Shown here: one piece after another, positions 35,671-44,194 of the stretch
How the letters are laid out: each line of letters begins with the position of its first letter
Position numbering within the stretch: the first letter of the stretch is position 1
NCBI RefSeq assembly: GCF_000632715.1
Contig: NZ_BAWO01000003.1
Coordinates: 1-64,000 of the forward strand
From: Parageobacillus caldoxylosilyticus NBRC 107762
GTDB lineage: Bacteria > Bacillota > Bacilli > Bacillales > Anoxybacillaceae
Direction of reading: 5' to 3'
DNA: 64,000 bases
Translations under genes and position numbers: made by a program
Notes under the pieces: generated by a model
Told to the model about the DNA's origin: nothing
The model's database searches: none
Seen by the model: the letters and a program-made list of their open reading frames with translations, nothing else

Positions 35671-36063
35671 TTATTCGTCTTTATTGTCTTTATCGTTTGT
35701 ATCTTGCGGATCTTCGATTGGATCTTCACGATCAGGAACTCTATCGTTTTCATCGTCGCCAGGTCCGTTATTGGTGTCGTCGCCCGGCAGCAGTTGATCG
35801 TTTTTATTGTCGTTGAAATCGCCGTTATTGTTCATATTGTTGTTAGCGTCATCGCCTTGGTTAATGTCGTCCGCCGGGTTCATATCCTTATCGTTGATGT
35901 TATTGTTATCCCTATCGTTGATGTCATTGTCATTTTGATCGACGTTGTTGTTTGGCGGCGGCGGATTATTGTTGTCATTGTCATTATTGGCATTGCAGCC
36001 TGCCGCGATCATCATGGCGACGAACACGCTAAACAGTCTAAGTAAAAGCCATTTTTTCTTCAT
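35671..36063 (-). CDS. Asn/Asp-rich lipoprotein
   Basis: 130 aa. A lipoprotein signal peptide (basic start, hydrophobic core, lipobox MIAAGC with Cys23) is followed by a low-complexity mature part made almost only of Asn, Asp, Pro and Gly, with a highly acidic tail. No domain is recognisable; the mature chain is presumably unfolded and may bind cations or act as a spacer outside the membrane. A good AGAAAGGAGAAG site precedes ATG 36063. The AAT/GAT repeats make the opposite strand an open, Val/Ile-rich frame that should not be called. Confidence 0.8.
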   Translation of the reverse strand: MKKKWLLLRLFSVFVAMMIAAGCNANNDNDNNNPPPPNNNVDQNDNDINDRDNNNINDKDMNPADDINQGDDANNNMNNNGDFNDNKNDQLLPGDDTNNGPGDDENDRVPDREDPIEDPQDTNDKDNKDE

Positions 36064-36151
36064 CGTTTCTTCTCCTTTCTGTGAATGTTGGTGACCTTAT
36101 GTAAAGACCGGTCCTTGCTTATGTTTCCCAGAAAGGAGAATTTCATGCATT

Positions 36152-36553
36152 TTATGAGGAATGTTGCATCATTCGTTTGAGGTCTTTGAGTTCGGTTTCT
36201 TGGGAGAGGGAACGATAGGAGAGGGTTTCGATCATCCGCTCGTGTTGATGTAATTTGTCATGGATCTCTTCATATCGTTCATCGATATGCTGGGTAATTT
36301 GGTCGAAATAAGGAGCTAAGCTGTCAATGATGCTTTGTGAAAGCTTGCCGATCGTTTGTTCGACCCGCGCTTGTCCCTCCTGTAGTTCGGCAACCGTCTC
36401 CTGCAGCGTGCGGACATCAGACTCCAGCTGTTTTTGACTGGCACGCAGTTCACGGACATCGGACTCCAGCTGCTTTTGGCTTTGTTTTACTTCGTTTAGG
36501 TCCACCCGCATTTCTTTTAACTCAAAAAGAATTTGTTCCATCAACCGTTCCAT
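36152..36553 (-). CDS. Coiled-coil protein with internal repeats
   Basis: 133 aa, almost wholly helical and charged. A 14-residue unit recurs in register (VKQSQKQLESDVREL then RASQKQLESDVRTL), continuing as heptads to about residue 75. A second helical half follows (YFDQITQHIDERYEEIHDKL). Such proteins usually oligomerise. No family or enzyme motif is recognised and no membrane segment is present. ATG 36553 is preceded by GGAGGTGAGAC. It lies alone between the lipoprotein and fabZ. Confidence 0.7.
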   Translation of the reverse strand: MERLMEQILFELKEMRVDLNEVKQSQKQLESDVRELRASQKQLESDVRTLQETVAELQEGQARVEQTIGKLSQSIIDSLAPYFDQITQHIDERYEEIHDKLHQHERMIETLSYRSLSQETELKDLKRMMQHSS

Positions 36554-36602
36554 TGTCTCACCTCCTTCTTGACGTTTATTTTACCATAAACAAAACAAAC
36601 AG

Positions 36603-36630
36603 GCTCTCCTTTCATCGGTGAAAGGAGAGC
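36603..36630 (-). terminator. Terminator of the fabZ unit
   Basis: Perfect 12-bp stem GCTCTCCTTTCA/TGAAAGGAGAGC with a 4-base loop, followed by CTGTTTGTTTTG on the minus strand. Confidence 0.8.
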
Positions 36631-36636
36631 TTCGTT

Positions 36637-37074
36637 TCATTCGCCTTGCTTATCGCCAAGGGCAAACATGAGCTCTGTTTCGCAGACGAGTTCGCCGTCC
36701 ACCGTTGCGACGCCTTTGCCTTTGCCGATCGCGCCGCGGGCGCGGATGATTTCCACTTCGAGGCGGAGCTGGTCGCCTGGTTTGACTTGCTTTTTAAAGC
36801 GGCAGTTGTCGATGCCGGTGAAAAAGGCGAGACGGCCGCGGTTTTCTTCTTTTTTCAGCATCGCCACGGCGCCGACTTGGGCGAGCGCCTCGACGATTAA
36901 AACGCCAGGCATAACAGGATATTCCGGAAAATGGCCGGCGAAAAACGCTTCGTTGGCGCTGACGTTTTTGATGCCGACGGCGCGTTTTCCTTCTTCGATT
37001 TCAAGAATGCGGTCGACAAGCAAAAACGGATAGCGATGCGGAATGATCGCTTGAATTTGTTGGATATCAAGCAT
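36637..37074 (-). CDS. fabZ: 3-hydroxyacyl-ACP dehydratase FabZ
   Basis: Hot-dog fold dehydratase of type II fatty acid synthesis (145 aa). [14 protein letters not shown] (about 10-23), then the catalytic pair in [20 protein letters not shown]: His about 49 and Glu about 63. Ends near the family norm. ATG 37074 is chosen (AAAGGTGGC upstream; homologues start MLDIQQI); the longer frame to 37128 adds an unlikely leader. Downstream of the EpuA-family gene and flhP, in the same place as ywpB of B. subtilis. Confidence 0.96.
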   Translation of the reverse strand: MLDIQQIQAIIPHRYPFLLVDRILEIEEGKRAVGIKNVSANEAFFAGHFPEYPVMPGVLIVEALAQVGAVAMLKKEENRGRLAFFTGIDNCRFKKQVKPGDQLRLEVEIIRARGAIGKGKGVATVDGELVCETELMFALGDKQGE

Positions 37075-37134
37075 ATCTATGCCACCTTTCTGTGATGATG
37101 CAGAAAAAGGAGAGCAGCTGCCTCCCAACGATGA

Positions 37135-37410
37135 TTATTTGCTTTTCGTATCTTTTTCGACGATATCGATGATGTGCTGCCATGTGGAGCGATGGAACAC
37201 ATCGAACGGATTGCCGTCGCCGATGACGCCATAGCCGATCATGGCGCCGGCGGCAAGGCTGATGGCCATCAGTACGGCGACGATGATCAGGCGCAGCCAA
37301 ATCGGAATGAGGCGGGTGCGTTGAAAGCGGCGCCTCCGCTCCGCCCGTGTTTCTTCCTTGCTTACTTCTTCTGTTTGGGCCTGATTTTCCTCGAGCTGTT
37401 GTCCCTTCAT
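37135..37410 (-). CDS. EpuA-family small membrane protein
   Basis: 91 aa. Charged, Glu/Arg-rich cytosolic N-terminus (about 1-33), one membrane helix (about 38-62) and a short extracellular end with the family signature GYGVIGDGNPFDVF and TWQHI. This matches the EpuA family, misleadingly annotated in many genomes as an RNA polymerase beta subunit; its function is not established. AAGGAGAAATTCGT precedes ATG 37410. It sits 12 bases after flhP and 60 before fabZ, so it is probably co-transcribed. Confidence 0.85.
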   Translation of the reverse strand: MKGQQLEENQAQTEEVSKEETRAERRRRFQRTRLIPIWLRLIIVAVLMAISLAAGAMIGYGVIGDGNPFDVFHRSTWQHIIDIVEKDTKSK

Positions 37411-37422
37411 ACGAATTTCTCC

Positions 37423-38268
37423 TTAAGTGGAACGGATTCCGTTAATGAGGCCGAGCATTTGCTCAGAAAGGGAAATGGCGCGTGCGTTCAATTGATACGC
37501 GCGCTCGGTGATCATCATTTCGGTCAGTTCTGTGCCAAGATCGACGTTCGACCGCTCGAGCGCACCTTGCATCATGGCGATTTGCCCGCGCAAATTGCCG
37601 GTCATGTTGACCGCCACATCGGCTGTGTTAACGTTTAGTGCATTAAGGTTTGGCATGGTAAATACGTTGTCCCCGGCTGACTGCAATAGCTGCGGCCGCA
37701 AGATCGCCGTAACGCCGAGATTGGCGCTTGCCACGGTGCGGCCGTCGGGAGCGAGGGCGGTAAGCGTGCCGTTATTGGAAATCATGATATCTTTGAATCC
37801 GCCCGGAAGCACAATCGGCTCGTTGTTTTCATCAAGCACCGGGCTGCCGTCGCTAGTGACGAGCATCCACTCATTTTCGGCAGATGGCGTTAAATAAAAC
37901 GCGCCCGCTCTGGTGTAGCCGATTTCCTGTTCGCCGTTTCCTCTTTGGATGAGCACGCGGAAAAATTGATTTTCTTTGGTGAGCGCCATATCCAAGGCGC
38001 GGTTTGTTTTCACTAGCGCCCCTTGTGCGAGCACGACATTCGTCTCGGCAAGGCGCGCGCCGACACCAATGCGCACGCCGTTTGGCGTCAGGCGGCTGCT
38101 GATGTCATCAGGAAAATTCGTAAACTGCTGGGCAAGCAATTCGGCGAAATTCGTGTCGCGCCGTTTAAATCCGGTCGTGTCGCTGTTGGCGATGTTGTTG
38201 CTGATGACGTCGAGCTGCTTCTGCAGCTGATTCATGGTATTGGCGGCGGTGAGCATCGAACGTAACAC
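37423..38268 (-). CDS. flhP: Flagellar hook-basal body protein FlhP
   Basis: FlgG-family rod/hook component (281 aa) of the extracytoplasmic flagellar axis. N-terminal rod motif ISNNIANSDTTGFKRRD, a central beta-rich part, and C-terminal ERSNVDLGTELTEMMITERA with YQLNARAISLSEQMLGL, the paired helices that assemble the rod. The GTG at 38268 is chosen because GAGGGGG lies 8 bases upstream and homologues begin MLRSM; an ATG two codons earlier is too close. It follows flhO by 19 bases, the same order as in B. subtilis. Confidence 0.94.
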   Translation of the reverse strand: MLRSMLTAANTMNQLQKQLDVISNNIANSDTTGFKRRDTNFAELLAQQFTNFPDDISSRLTPNGVRIGVGARLAETNVVLAQGALVKTNRALDMALTKENQFFRVLIQRGNGEQEIGYTRAGAFYLTPSAENEWMLVTSDGSPVLDENNEPIVLPGGFKDIMISNNGTLTALAPDGRTVASANLGVTAILRPQLLQSAGDNVFTMPNLNALNVNTADVAVNMTGNLRGQIAMMQGALERSNVDLGTELTEMMITERAYQLNARAISLSEQMLGLINGIRST

Positions 38269-38287
38269 GTGCATGTCCCCCTCATCA

Positions 38288-39124
38288 TTATCTCAGGCGG
38301 CCGACTTCGTTGACGGCTTTATCCATGCTGCGGTCATAGGCTTGTACAATTTTTTGGTTCGCTTCAAAGGCGCGGTACGCGGACAAAAGCTCTGTCATCG
38401 TGCGGTCAAGATCCACGTTGGATCGTTCGATAAATCCTTGCCGGAGCGCATAAGTCACATTCGGATTGCCAAGCGCGCTCGGCAGCGTCCCGTTGTCGCT
38501 GCGGAAGAGGCCGTTTCCTTCTTTCACGAGCGTATTTGGGTTGGCCGCCAATGCGATATTGATTCTTGCGATGCGGTTATTCCCCGCTGTGATCGTACCG
38601 TCCGTGCCGACGGTGAAATCCGCGCTTGGCAGCTGGATGCGCCGGCCGTTTTCATCTAATACGTACCAGCCATCGTTCGTTGTTAAAAACCCTTGCGGAT
38701 TTATGGTAAAATTGCCGTTTCTTGTGTAGCGGATGTCGCCGTTTTCATTTTGCACGACAAAAAAGAGCGCGCCTTGCTGCCCCGTCGCTGCATCGACCGG
38801 AAGCGTTCCGTTGACTAAAGCAATATCGGTTCGCTGCCCCGTTTCTTTTATATCGCCTTGGCGGAAGTTTGGAATCAGCTCCTGCATATAAACACCGGTG
38901 TTGAACGGCCCGATTGCCGGCTGCAATAGAAACGAACGCGGTGTTTTGGCCGATACGTTCGCTGCGTCCAAACGGGAAAGAAGCAGTTCCGGAAACGCGC
39001 GCAATGCCGCTTGGTCTGCTTTATACCCAGGCGTATTGGCGTTGGCGATGTTGTTCGTTAGCATTTCGACGCGGCGCTGCTGCGTCAGCATGCCGCTTGC
39101 CGCTGTATACAATCCCCGCAACAA
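38288..39124 (-). CDS. flhO: Flagellar hook-basal body protein FlhO
   Basis: FlgG-family distal-rod-type protein (278 aa). N-terminal GLYTAASGMLTQQRRVEMLT and NNIANANTPGYKADQ, central segment, and C-terminal ERSNVDLDRTMTELLSAYRA ending QAYDRSMDKAVNEV. TTG start at 39124 with GAGGTG 7 bases upstream. A candidate -10 box TATAAT (39159-39164, with TG at the extended position) lies about 35 bases upstream, but the -35 is weak and no sigma-D pattern was seen. A strong terminator after mbl separates it from mbl, so it needs its own promoter. Confidence 0.94.
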   Translation of the reverse strand: MLRGLYTAASGMLTQQRRVEMLTNNIANANTPGYKADQAALRAFPELLLSRLDAANVSAKTPRSFLLQPAIGPFNTGVYMQELIPNFRQGDIKETGQRTDIALVNGTLPVDAATGQQGALFFVVQNENGDIRYTRNGNFTINPQGFLTTNDGWYVLDENGRRIQLPSADFTVGTDGTITAGNNRIARINIALAANPNTLVKEGNGLFRSDNGTLPSALGNPNVTYALRQGFIERSNVDLDRTMTELLSAYRAFEANQKIVQAYDRSMDKAVNEVGRLR

Positions 39125-39176
39125 GGAAGGTCACCTCGCTTAGGCTAGGTTTACTATCATTATAAGGCAAGCATGG

Positions 39177-39217
39177 AAAAAAACGAATAGATACCATTTC
39201 CTAGCGGTAGCTATTCG
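39177..39217 (-). terminator. Terminator of mbl
   Basis: On the minus strand ACGAATAG-C-TACC ... GGTA-T-CTATTCGT followed by TTTTTT. Strong intrinsic terminator between mbl and flhO. Confidence 0.88.
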
Positions 39218-39235
39218 TCTTGTTTCTCCAGCCTT

Positions 39236-40237
39236 TCACACGAGCTGCTGTCTTGGGGCGCGGTCGATGTTTTCGAGCATGATCCCCGTTCCGAGCGCGA
39301 CGCAGTCCATCGGGTTTTCCGCAACAAACACCGGCACTTTGAGCTCCTCGGCAAGCAGTTGATCGATGCCGTGCAATAGCGCGCCGCCGCCCGTCAAAAT
39401 AACGCCGCGGTCAATAATGTCGGCGGACAGTTCCGGCGGCGTGCGTTCAAGCACGCTCTTGGCAGCTTGTACAATCATTGTCACCGGCTCGCGCAGCGCC
39501 TTTTCGATTTCCTTGGAGCGGATCGTAATCGTGCGCGGCAGCCCTGTGACAAGGTCACGGCCGCGGACGTCAATTTCCTCGTCACGTGCACCTGGGAATA
39601 CAGTTGCGACTTTGATCTTGATTTCTTCCGCGGTTCGTTCGCCGATGAGCAGCTTATATTCCCGTTTGATATAATGCAAAATTTCCAAATCGAACTTGTC
39701 CCCAGCCATTTTAATGGAAGAGGCGGTGACAATGTCTCCCATGGAGAGAACCGCCACATCGGTCGTGCCACCGCCGATATCGACCACCATGTTTCCGCAC
39801 GGCTGGAAAATGTCCATTCCTGCGCCAATGGCCGCTACTTTTGGCTCTTCCTCCAAATATACTTTTTTGCCGCCGCTTTTTTCTGCTGCCTCTTTGATCG
39901 CTTTCCGCTCTACCGATGTCGTGTTCGTCGGGCAACAAATTAAAATGCGCGGTTTGGCGAAAAAGCCTTTGACATCGAGCTTGCTTAAAAAGTGTTTCAA
40001 CATCGCTTCGGTAATGTCGAAATCAGCGATTACTCCGTCTTTGAGCGGCCGAATGGCAACGATATTCCCAGGAGTACGTCCTACCATTCGCCTTGCTTCT
40101 TCGCCGACAGCGAGCACCCTGTTCGTGTTCTTATCAATCGCGACGACGGACGGCTCATTGAGCACAATTCCTTTTCCTTTGACAAAAATGAGTACGTTTG
40201 CCGTGCCAAGGTCAATGCCAATATCTCTAGAAAACAT
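39236..40237 (-). CDS. mbl: MreB-like actin homologue Mbl
   Basis: Bacterial actin (333 aa) forming membrane-bound filaments that guide cell-wall synthesis along the cylinder. Phosphate 1 motif DIGIDLGTANVLIFV (about 5-19), VVDIGGGTTDVAVL phosphate 2, and adenosine motif ILTGGGALLHGID. Length equals B. subtilis Mbl. ATG 40237 follows AGGAGGATCCAT; starting at 40264 would lengthen it beyond the family. A likely extended -10 (TATGGTAAAAT) lies upstream on the minus strand. It follows spoIIID, the standard Bacillus order, and ends in a strong terminator. Confidence 0.96.
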   Translation of the reverse strand: MFSRDIGIDLGTANVLIFVKGKGIVLNEPSVVAIDKNTNRVLAVGEEARRMVGRTPGNIVAIRPLKDGVIADFDITEAMLKHFLSKLDVKGFFAKPRILICCPTNTTSVERKAIKEAAEKSGGKKVYLEEEPKVAAIGAGMDIFQPCGNMVVDIGGGTTDVAVLSMGDIVTASSIKMAGDKFDLEILHYIKREYKLLIGERTAEEIKIKVATVFPGARDEEIDVRGRDLVTGLPRTITIRSKEIEKALREPVTMIVQAAKSVLERTPPELSADIIDRGVILTGGGALLHGIDQLLAEELKVPVFVAENPMDCVALGTGIMLENIDRAPRQQLV

Positions 40238-40348
40238 ATGGATCCTCCTTGCCTCTGCCCTCAAATCACTCCTGATAGATTATTTTACCATATTCATTTA
40301 GGATAATGATACTATTTTTGCGATGAAGACAGGACGCAAGGAAAAAAG

Positions 40349-40612
40349 TTAATTGTTTTTCACCGCTTGTTTTTTGTACTTTTTCTTTGTCGCTTCTCCT
40401 CCGCGTAAATGACGAATGGATTTATGATAATCGAGAATTTGTTTGACTTCCTGGGCCAGCTCCGGATTAATTTCCGGCAGCCGCTCGGTTAAATCTTTGT
40501 GAACCGTGCTTTTGGAAACACCGAACTCTTTCGCGATGACGCGAACGGTTTTCTTCGTCTCCACGATGTACTTTCCAATCTTGATCGTACGCTCTTTGAT
40601 GTAATCGTGCAC
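40349..40612 (-). CDS. spoIIID: Sporulation transcription factor SpoIIID
   Basis: Mother-cell DNA-binding regulator of sporulation (87 aa) that acts after sigma-E and shapes the switch to sigma-K. Helix-turn-helix VIAKEFGVSKSTVHKDLTER at about 25-44; a basic C-terminal tail (TKKKYKKQAVKNN) provides the second DNA contact. The GTG at 40612 is chosen because GGAGGG lies 8 bases upstream and homologues begin MHDYIKERT; the frame open to 40708 is not coding there. A sigma-E promoter is expected upstream but none was clear. Confidence 0.96.
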   Translation of the reverse strand: MHDYIKERTIKIGKYIVETKKTVRVIAKEFGVSKSTVHKDLTERLPEINPELAQEVKQILDYHKSIRHLRGGEATKKKYKKQAVKNN

Positions 40613-40908
40613 ACCACTCGCCCTCCCTAAGTTGGATGTGAGGAGTGTGAAATGAGACTCGCCTCGTGGATGATGAAAACCACTTCTACTTGTGCATTTT
40701 GGAAACATCTCAAGCAGGTATCCGTGCTGTTACGAACGATCCCCACCTCAAACACTCTCGTTGTTGTTCAATTTGTAACATTTTATTAGACAAATCGGTC
40801 ATATATACCAGAAATATCAAGGCGGACAAGGATTTTTTCATAATTTTTTTTGTTTCTTGTAACAAGATGAAAAATGGGAACGACTATAATAAAAAGGAGT
40901 TGAGCCTG

Positions 40909-41397
40909 ATGGGAAAAGGACGGATGATCGCGCTAGCGGGCATTGCTGTGGGGGTGGTGGCAATCGGTATGCTGTTTTCGGGCAATGGAGAGGAACGGCC
41001 AAAAGCAAAAGATGAGGCTTCGCGAGCAAAATCGCAAGTAGAGCGAGGGATGATCGCCGGGGCGCTCGAACCGTCATTAACGTATGAGAAGAAAGACGGA
41101 AACTACGTCGTGACGTTTAAAGTAAAAAACCAAACGGAGCGCGTGCAAACCGTGACCTTTACGAGCGGGAAAAAGTATGATTACATTTTGTACCGCAATG
41201 GAAAGAAGGTAAAGCAGTTTAGCGAAGGAAAATTGTTTACGCAAATTTACGAACAGCGCCAGCTAAAGCAAGGAGAAGAGCTCGTATTCCAAGAAACGTT
41301 TACCGACTTGCCAAAAGGAAATTATAAGCTCGAATGGTGGCTTGCGGATAAAAACTGGCCAAATGCGAAAGCGGGGATTACGTTTACCGTAGAATAA
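40909..41397 (+). CDS. BsuPI-domain protein, membrane-anchored
   Basis: 162 aa. N-terminal anchor or signal helix (about 6-24), a charged linker, then a BsuPI (intracellular proteinase inhibitor) type beta-sandwich: LTYEKKDGNYVVTFKVKNQT (about 60-79), VQTVTFTSGKKYDYILYRNG, QGEELVFQETFTDLPKGNYK. The founding B. subtilis BsuPI inhibits an intracellular protease, but anchored relatives have no proven role. AAGGAGT precedes ATG 40909; the frame open from 40666 crosses non-coding sequence. Divergent from spoIIID across about 300 bases, in which no certain promoter was found. Confidence 0.85.
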   Translation: MGKGRMIALAGIAVGVVAIGMLFSGNGEERPKAKDEASRAKSQVERGMIAGALEPSLTYEKKDGNYVVTFKVKNQTERVQTVTFTSGKKYDYILYRNGKKVKQFSEGKLFTQIYEQRQLKQGEELVFQETFTDLPKGNYKLEWWLADKNWPNAKAGITFTVE

Positions 41398-41405
41398 CAT
41401 GCGAA

Positions 41406-41433
41406 AAACCTGCCTTTTGGACAAGGCAGGTTT
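41406..41433. terminator. Bidirectional terminator
   Basis: AAACCTGCCTT ... AAGGCAGGTTT stem between the BsuPI-domain gene (plus) and the chromate transporter gene (minus). T-runs lie on both strands (CGTTTTT and TTTTTCGC). Confidence 0.85.
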
Positions 41434-41438
41434 CGTTT

Positions 41439-41969
41439 TTACGATAAAAACAAGGCTCCATATACTAATGACAATGTAATGACGTAAGCAGGGTGTATTT
41501 TCCATTTTTCCATTAAGAGAAAGCTTGCGGCCAGCAGGAATAGCGTTTGCCATATTCCTACATCTCGGTAAGAAGTCATAAAAAAGTCGGCAGTCATCAT
41601 TCCAAGCAATACGGCGATGGCAGGGCGTATATAATTCGTCATTCGCTTTACTTTTGGAGAATCTTTGAATTTATACAAAAGCTGAAGCAAAGCAATCATG
41701 ATCAAAAGCGAAGGGGCGACGGATGCAAACACCCCGATAAAAGCGCCAAGCACCCCTCCTTGCTGGTAGCCGATATACCCAGCCAGCTTCGTCGCAATCG
41801 GGCCAGGCAAGGCGTTGCCAAGTGCTAACACTTCGCTAAATTCGTGAACCGATAACCAACCGTAGCGGTCTACCACTTCATTTTCAATGAGCGGAATCGA
41901 AGATGGCCCGCCGCCATAGCCTAAAATTCCTGGAAGGAAAAAGGCGAGGAAAATTTGCCAATAAATCAT
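41439..41969 (-). CDS. Chromate transporter half-protein (second)
   Basis: 176 aa half-size CHR-family membrane protein, about six helices. N-terminal family motif FFLPGILGYGGGPSSIPLIE and ALGNALPGPIATKLAGYIGY. Paired short CHR proteins act together as a chromate/anion transporter; in Bacillus the pair is YwrA/YwrB. ATG 41969 overlaps the stop of the first half by four bases (ATGA), so they are translated in equal amounts. Last gene of the importer-GGT operon, ending in a terminator. Confidence 0.9.
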   Translation of the reverse strand: MIYWQIFLAFFLPGILGYGGGPSSIPLIENEVVDRYGWLSVHEFSEVLALGNALPGPIATKLAGYIGYQQGGVLGAFIGVFASVAPSLLIMIALLQLLYKFKDSPKVKRMTNYIRPAIAVLLGMMTADFFMTSYRDVGIWQTLFLLAASFLLMEKWKIHPAYVITLSLVYGALFLS

Positions 41970-42553
41970 GAATGTTTTCTCCTTTCTCCCGGAGAATCAG
42001 CTTTCCCCGCTGTTTTTTCTTTTTTGCTTTTCCCGACTAGCGCGCTAAAAAGCAACAAAGCGATTAAAATGGCCGGGTGAATATGTAAAAATTGCAGTAC
42101 AATGAAACAACCAACCAGAAATGCAAAAGCAGGAAACAAACCCAATGAAGCGCGTGATTGTTTCACAAACTCCCATGTTAACACTCCAAGCATCACGGCG
42201 ACAACCGGAACCACCGCTTTTGTCATTCCTAATACCCAGGGTTCTTCTTTCACTGAAGAAAGAACAGTCAGCAACAAAATCATCAAAATAATGGTAGGAA
42301 CCGTAGTGGCCAATACCGCATTGAACATCCCGATCACTCCGCCGACGCGGTAGCCGATATATCCGGCCAGCTTTGTCGCAATCGGGCCAGGCAGGGCGTT
42401 GGCAAGCGCCAATATATCGGCAAACTCCTGATTGCTCATCCATTTGTACTTTTCGACGACTTCTTTATGGACAAGGGGAATGGCCGACGGGCCTCCCCCG
42501 TACCCAAGCATGCCGACACGGAAAAAGGCAAGAAACAAGTGCAGCTGGTTCAT
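41966..42553 (-). CDS. Chromate transporter half-protein (first)
   Basis: 195 aa, homologous to its downstream neighbour: FFRVGMLGYGGGPSAIPLVH at about 10-29, ALANALPGPIATKLAGYIGY, about six helices and a basic tail. The halves are recognisably duplicated. AAAGGATG precedes ATG 42553. It starts 24 bases after the gamma-glutamyltransferase gene. CHR proteins export chromate in resistant bacteria, but many act on unknown anions. Its operon mates suggest a link to sulfur or peptide metabolism, which is inference. Confidence 0.9.
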   Translation of the reverse strand: MNQLHLFLAFFRVGMLGYGGGPSAIPLVHKEVVEKYKWMSNQEFADILALANALPGPIATKLAGYIGYRVGGVIGMFNAVLATTVPTIILMILLLTVLSSVKEEPWVLGMTKAVVPVVAVMLGVLTWEFVKQSRASLGLFPAFAFLVGCFIVLQFLHIHPAILIALLLFSALVGKSKKEKTAGKADSPGERRKHS

Positions 42554-42577
42554 ATGCTGTTCATCCTTTGCCCTTGG

Positions 42578-44182
42578 TTACCATGCGGCGACAGCGCCGT
42601 CGGTGCGCGGTTCTGTCCCGCCGATCAGCACGCCCGAGCGCGGATCGCGCCAAATAATCTGCCCGCGCCCGAATGGTCCGCCATCCAGCGCAACATGGAT
42701 GTCATGCCCTTTTCGTGCCAGCGCTTCGGCGATATGGCGCGGAAAATGCGGCTCGACGAGCACGTTTTTGCCTTCCGTCCATTGCCATCTTGGCGCATCG
42801 AGCGCCGCCTGCGGGTTCAGATGGAAGTCGATCGTGTTCATGATCACTTGCAAATGCCCTTGCGGCTGCATAAATCCGCCCATGACGCCAAACGGTCCGA
42901 CCGGTTCGCCGCCTTTGGTCAAAAATCCCGGAATGATCGTATGGTACGGTTTTTTCCGCGGCGCCAATCGGTTCACATGGGTTTCATCAAAGGAAAAATT
43001 ATGGCCGCGGTTTTGCAGGGCGATGCCGGTGCCTGGCACGACCAAACCGGAGCCAAAGCCCATGTAGTTGCTTTGAATAAACGATACCATATTGCCGTCT
43101 CCATCCGCCGCCGCTAAATACACCGTTCCTCCTTTTGGCGGCGTCCCCGGCGCCGGAAGCAGCGCTTCTTCGCCAATAAGCGCCCGTCTCGTTTCGGCAA
43201 ACGGCTCGGACAGCAATTCCTCGACGCGATGCTCCATATGCTTGCGGTCCGTGATATACGCCTGCCCGTCGGCAAACGCCAGTTTCATTGCCTCGATTTG
43301 CTGGTGGTATGTCGCGACCGTCGGCGTTTCCGGAACGGCGAACCCTTTCATGATATTCAGCGCCATTAAGGCGACAAGGCCTTGTCCGTTCGGCGGAATT
43401 TCCCACACGTCATAGCCGCGGTAGTGGACGGAAATCGGCTCGACCCATTCCGGCTCATACTCGGCTAAATCATCCAGATCCAAAAAGCCGTTGTATTGTT
43501 TGGAATAGGCGGCGATTTTCTCCGCTAATTCGCCGCGGTAAAAGCTTTCCGCATTCGTTTCGGCAATGAGGCGGAGCGTATGGGCGTGGTCTTTGGACGC
43601 CCATACTTCCCCGATTTTCGGCGCGCGCCCGTTCGGCGCAAAGGTCGCAAACCAGCTGGCAAACTCCGGACCTTTCAACGTTTTTTGATACGTTTGAAAT
43701 GCGGCCTGCCAGTACTTTCCTAACGTTGGAGACACCGGATAGCCGTTTTCCGCATATGCTATCGCCGGCTTTAGCACTTCCGCAAGCGGCAGCCTGCCAA
43801 ACCGTTTTGACAGCGCCGCCCACGCCGCCGGCGCGCCCGGGACGGTGACCGGAATCCAGCCGTGTTTCGGAATTTCTTTATATCCTCGTTCTTTTACCGC
43901 CTCGATCGAGATCGATTTTGGCGAATAGCCGCTGGCATTTAATCCATACAGCTTGCCATTTGTCCACACAATGGCAAACGCGTCGCCGCCGATGCCGTTC
44001 GAGGTCGGCTCGACGACCGTCAGGCAGGCGGCGGTCGCAATCGCGGCATCAATCGCATTTCCGCCTTTTTTTAGTATCTCCAATCCCGCCTGCGCTGCCA
44101 GCGGCTGTGAGGTCGCCACCATGCCGTTGGCCGCAAACGTCGTCATCCGCTGCGACGGATATGGATAGTATAAATAGTCCAT
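42578..44182 (-). CDS. ywrD: Gamma-glutamyltransferase family protein (YwrD-like)
   Basis: N-terminal-nucleophile hydrolase (534 aa) cleaving gamma-glutamyl amides such as glutathione. EILKKGGNAIDAAIATAACL and VEPTSNGIGGDAFAIV near the front; self-cleavage before the nucleophile Thr in PPKGGTVYLAAADGDGN splits large and small subunits; FGVMGGFMQPQGHLQV binds substrate. No signal peptide is visible, unlike extracellular GGTs, so it should be cytosolic. AAGGAGG precedes ATG 44182. It starts 12 bases after the importer ATPase gene, so imported peptides would meet it inside the cell. Confidence 0.9.
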   Translation of the reverse strand: MDYLYYPYPSQRMTTFAANGMVATSQPLAAQAGLEILKKGGNAIDAAIATAACLTVVEPTSNGIGGDAFAIVWTNGKLYGLNASGYSPKSISIEAVKERGYKEIPKHGWIPVTVPGAPAAWAALSKRFGRLPLAEVLKPAIAYAENGYPVSPTLGKYWQAAFQTYQKTLKGPEFASWFATFAPNGRAPKIGEVWASKDHAHTLRLIAETNAESFYRGELAEKIAAYSKQYNGFLDLDDLAEYEPEWVEPISVHYRGYDVWEIPPNGQGLVALMALNIMKGFAVPETPTVATYHQQIEAMKLAFADGQAYITDRKHMEHRVEELLSEPFAETRRALIGEEALLPAPGTPPKGGTVYLAAADGDGNMVSFIQSNYMGFGSGLVVPGTGIALQNRGHNFSFDETHVNRLAPRKKPYHTIIPGFLTKGGEPVGPFGVMGGFMQPQGHLQVIMNTIDFHLNPQAALDAPRWQWTEGKNVLVEPHFPRHIAEALARKGHDIHVALDGGPFGRGQIIWRDPRSGVLIGGTEPRTDGAVAAW

Positions 44183-44194
44183 TGGATTCCCTCC

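Noticed and set aside
35704-36045. 113-codon Val/Ile-rich frame opposite the lipoprotein gene
   Set aside because: Mirror image of AAT/GAT repeats on the coding strand; no start signal.
39159-39188. Full sigma-A promoter for flhO
   Set aside because: A good TATAAT exists, but the -35 region is part of the mbl terminator and does not resemble TTGACA; noted only in the flhO entry.
40613-40908. Sigma-E promoter for spoIIID
   Set aside because: GTCATATA occurs near 40800 but on the wrong strand and without a matching -10; nothing convincing upstream of spoIIID.
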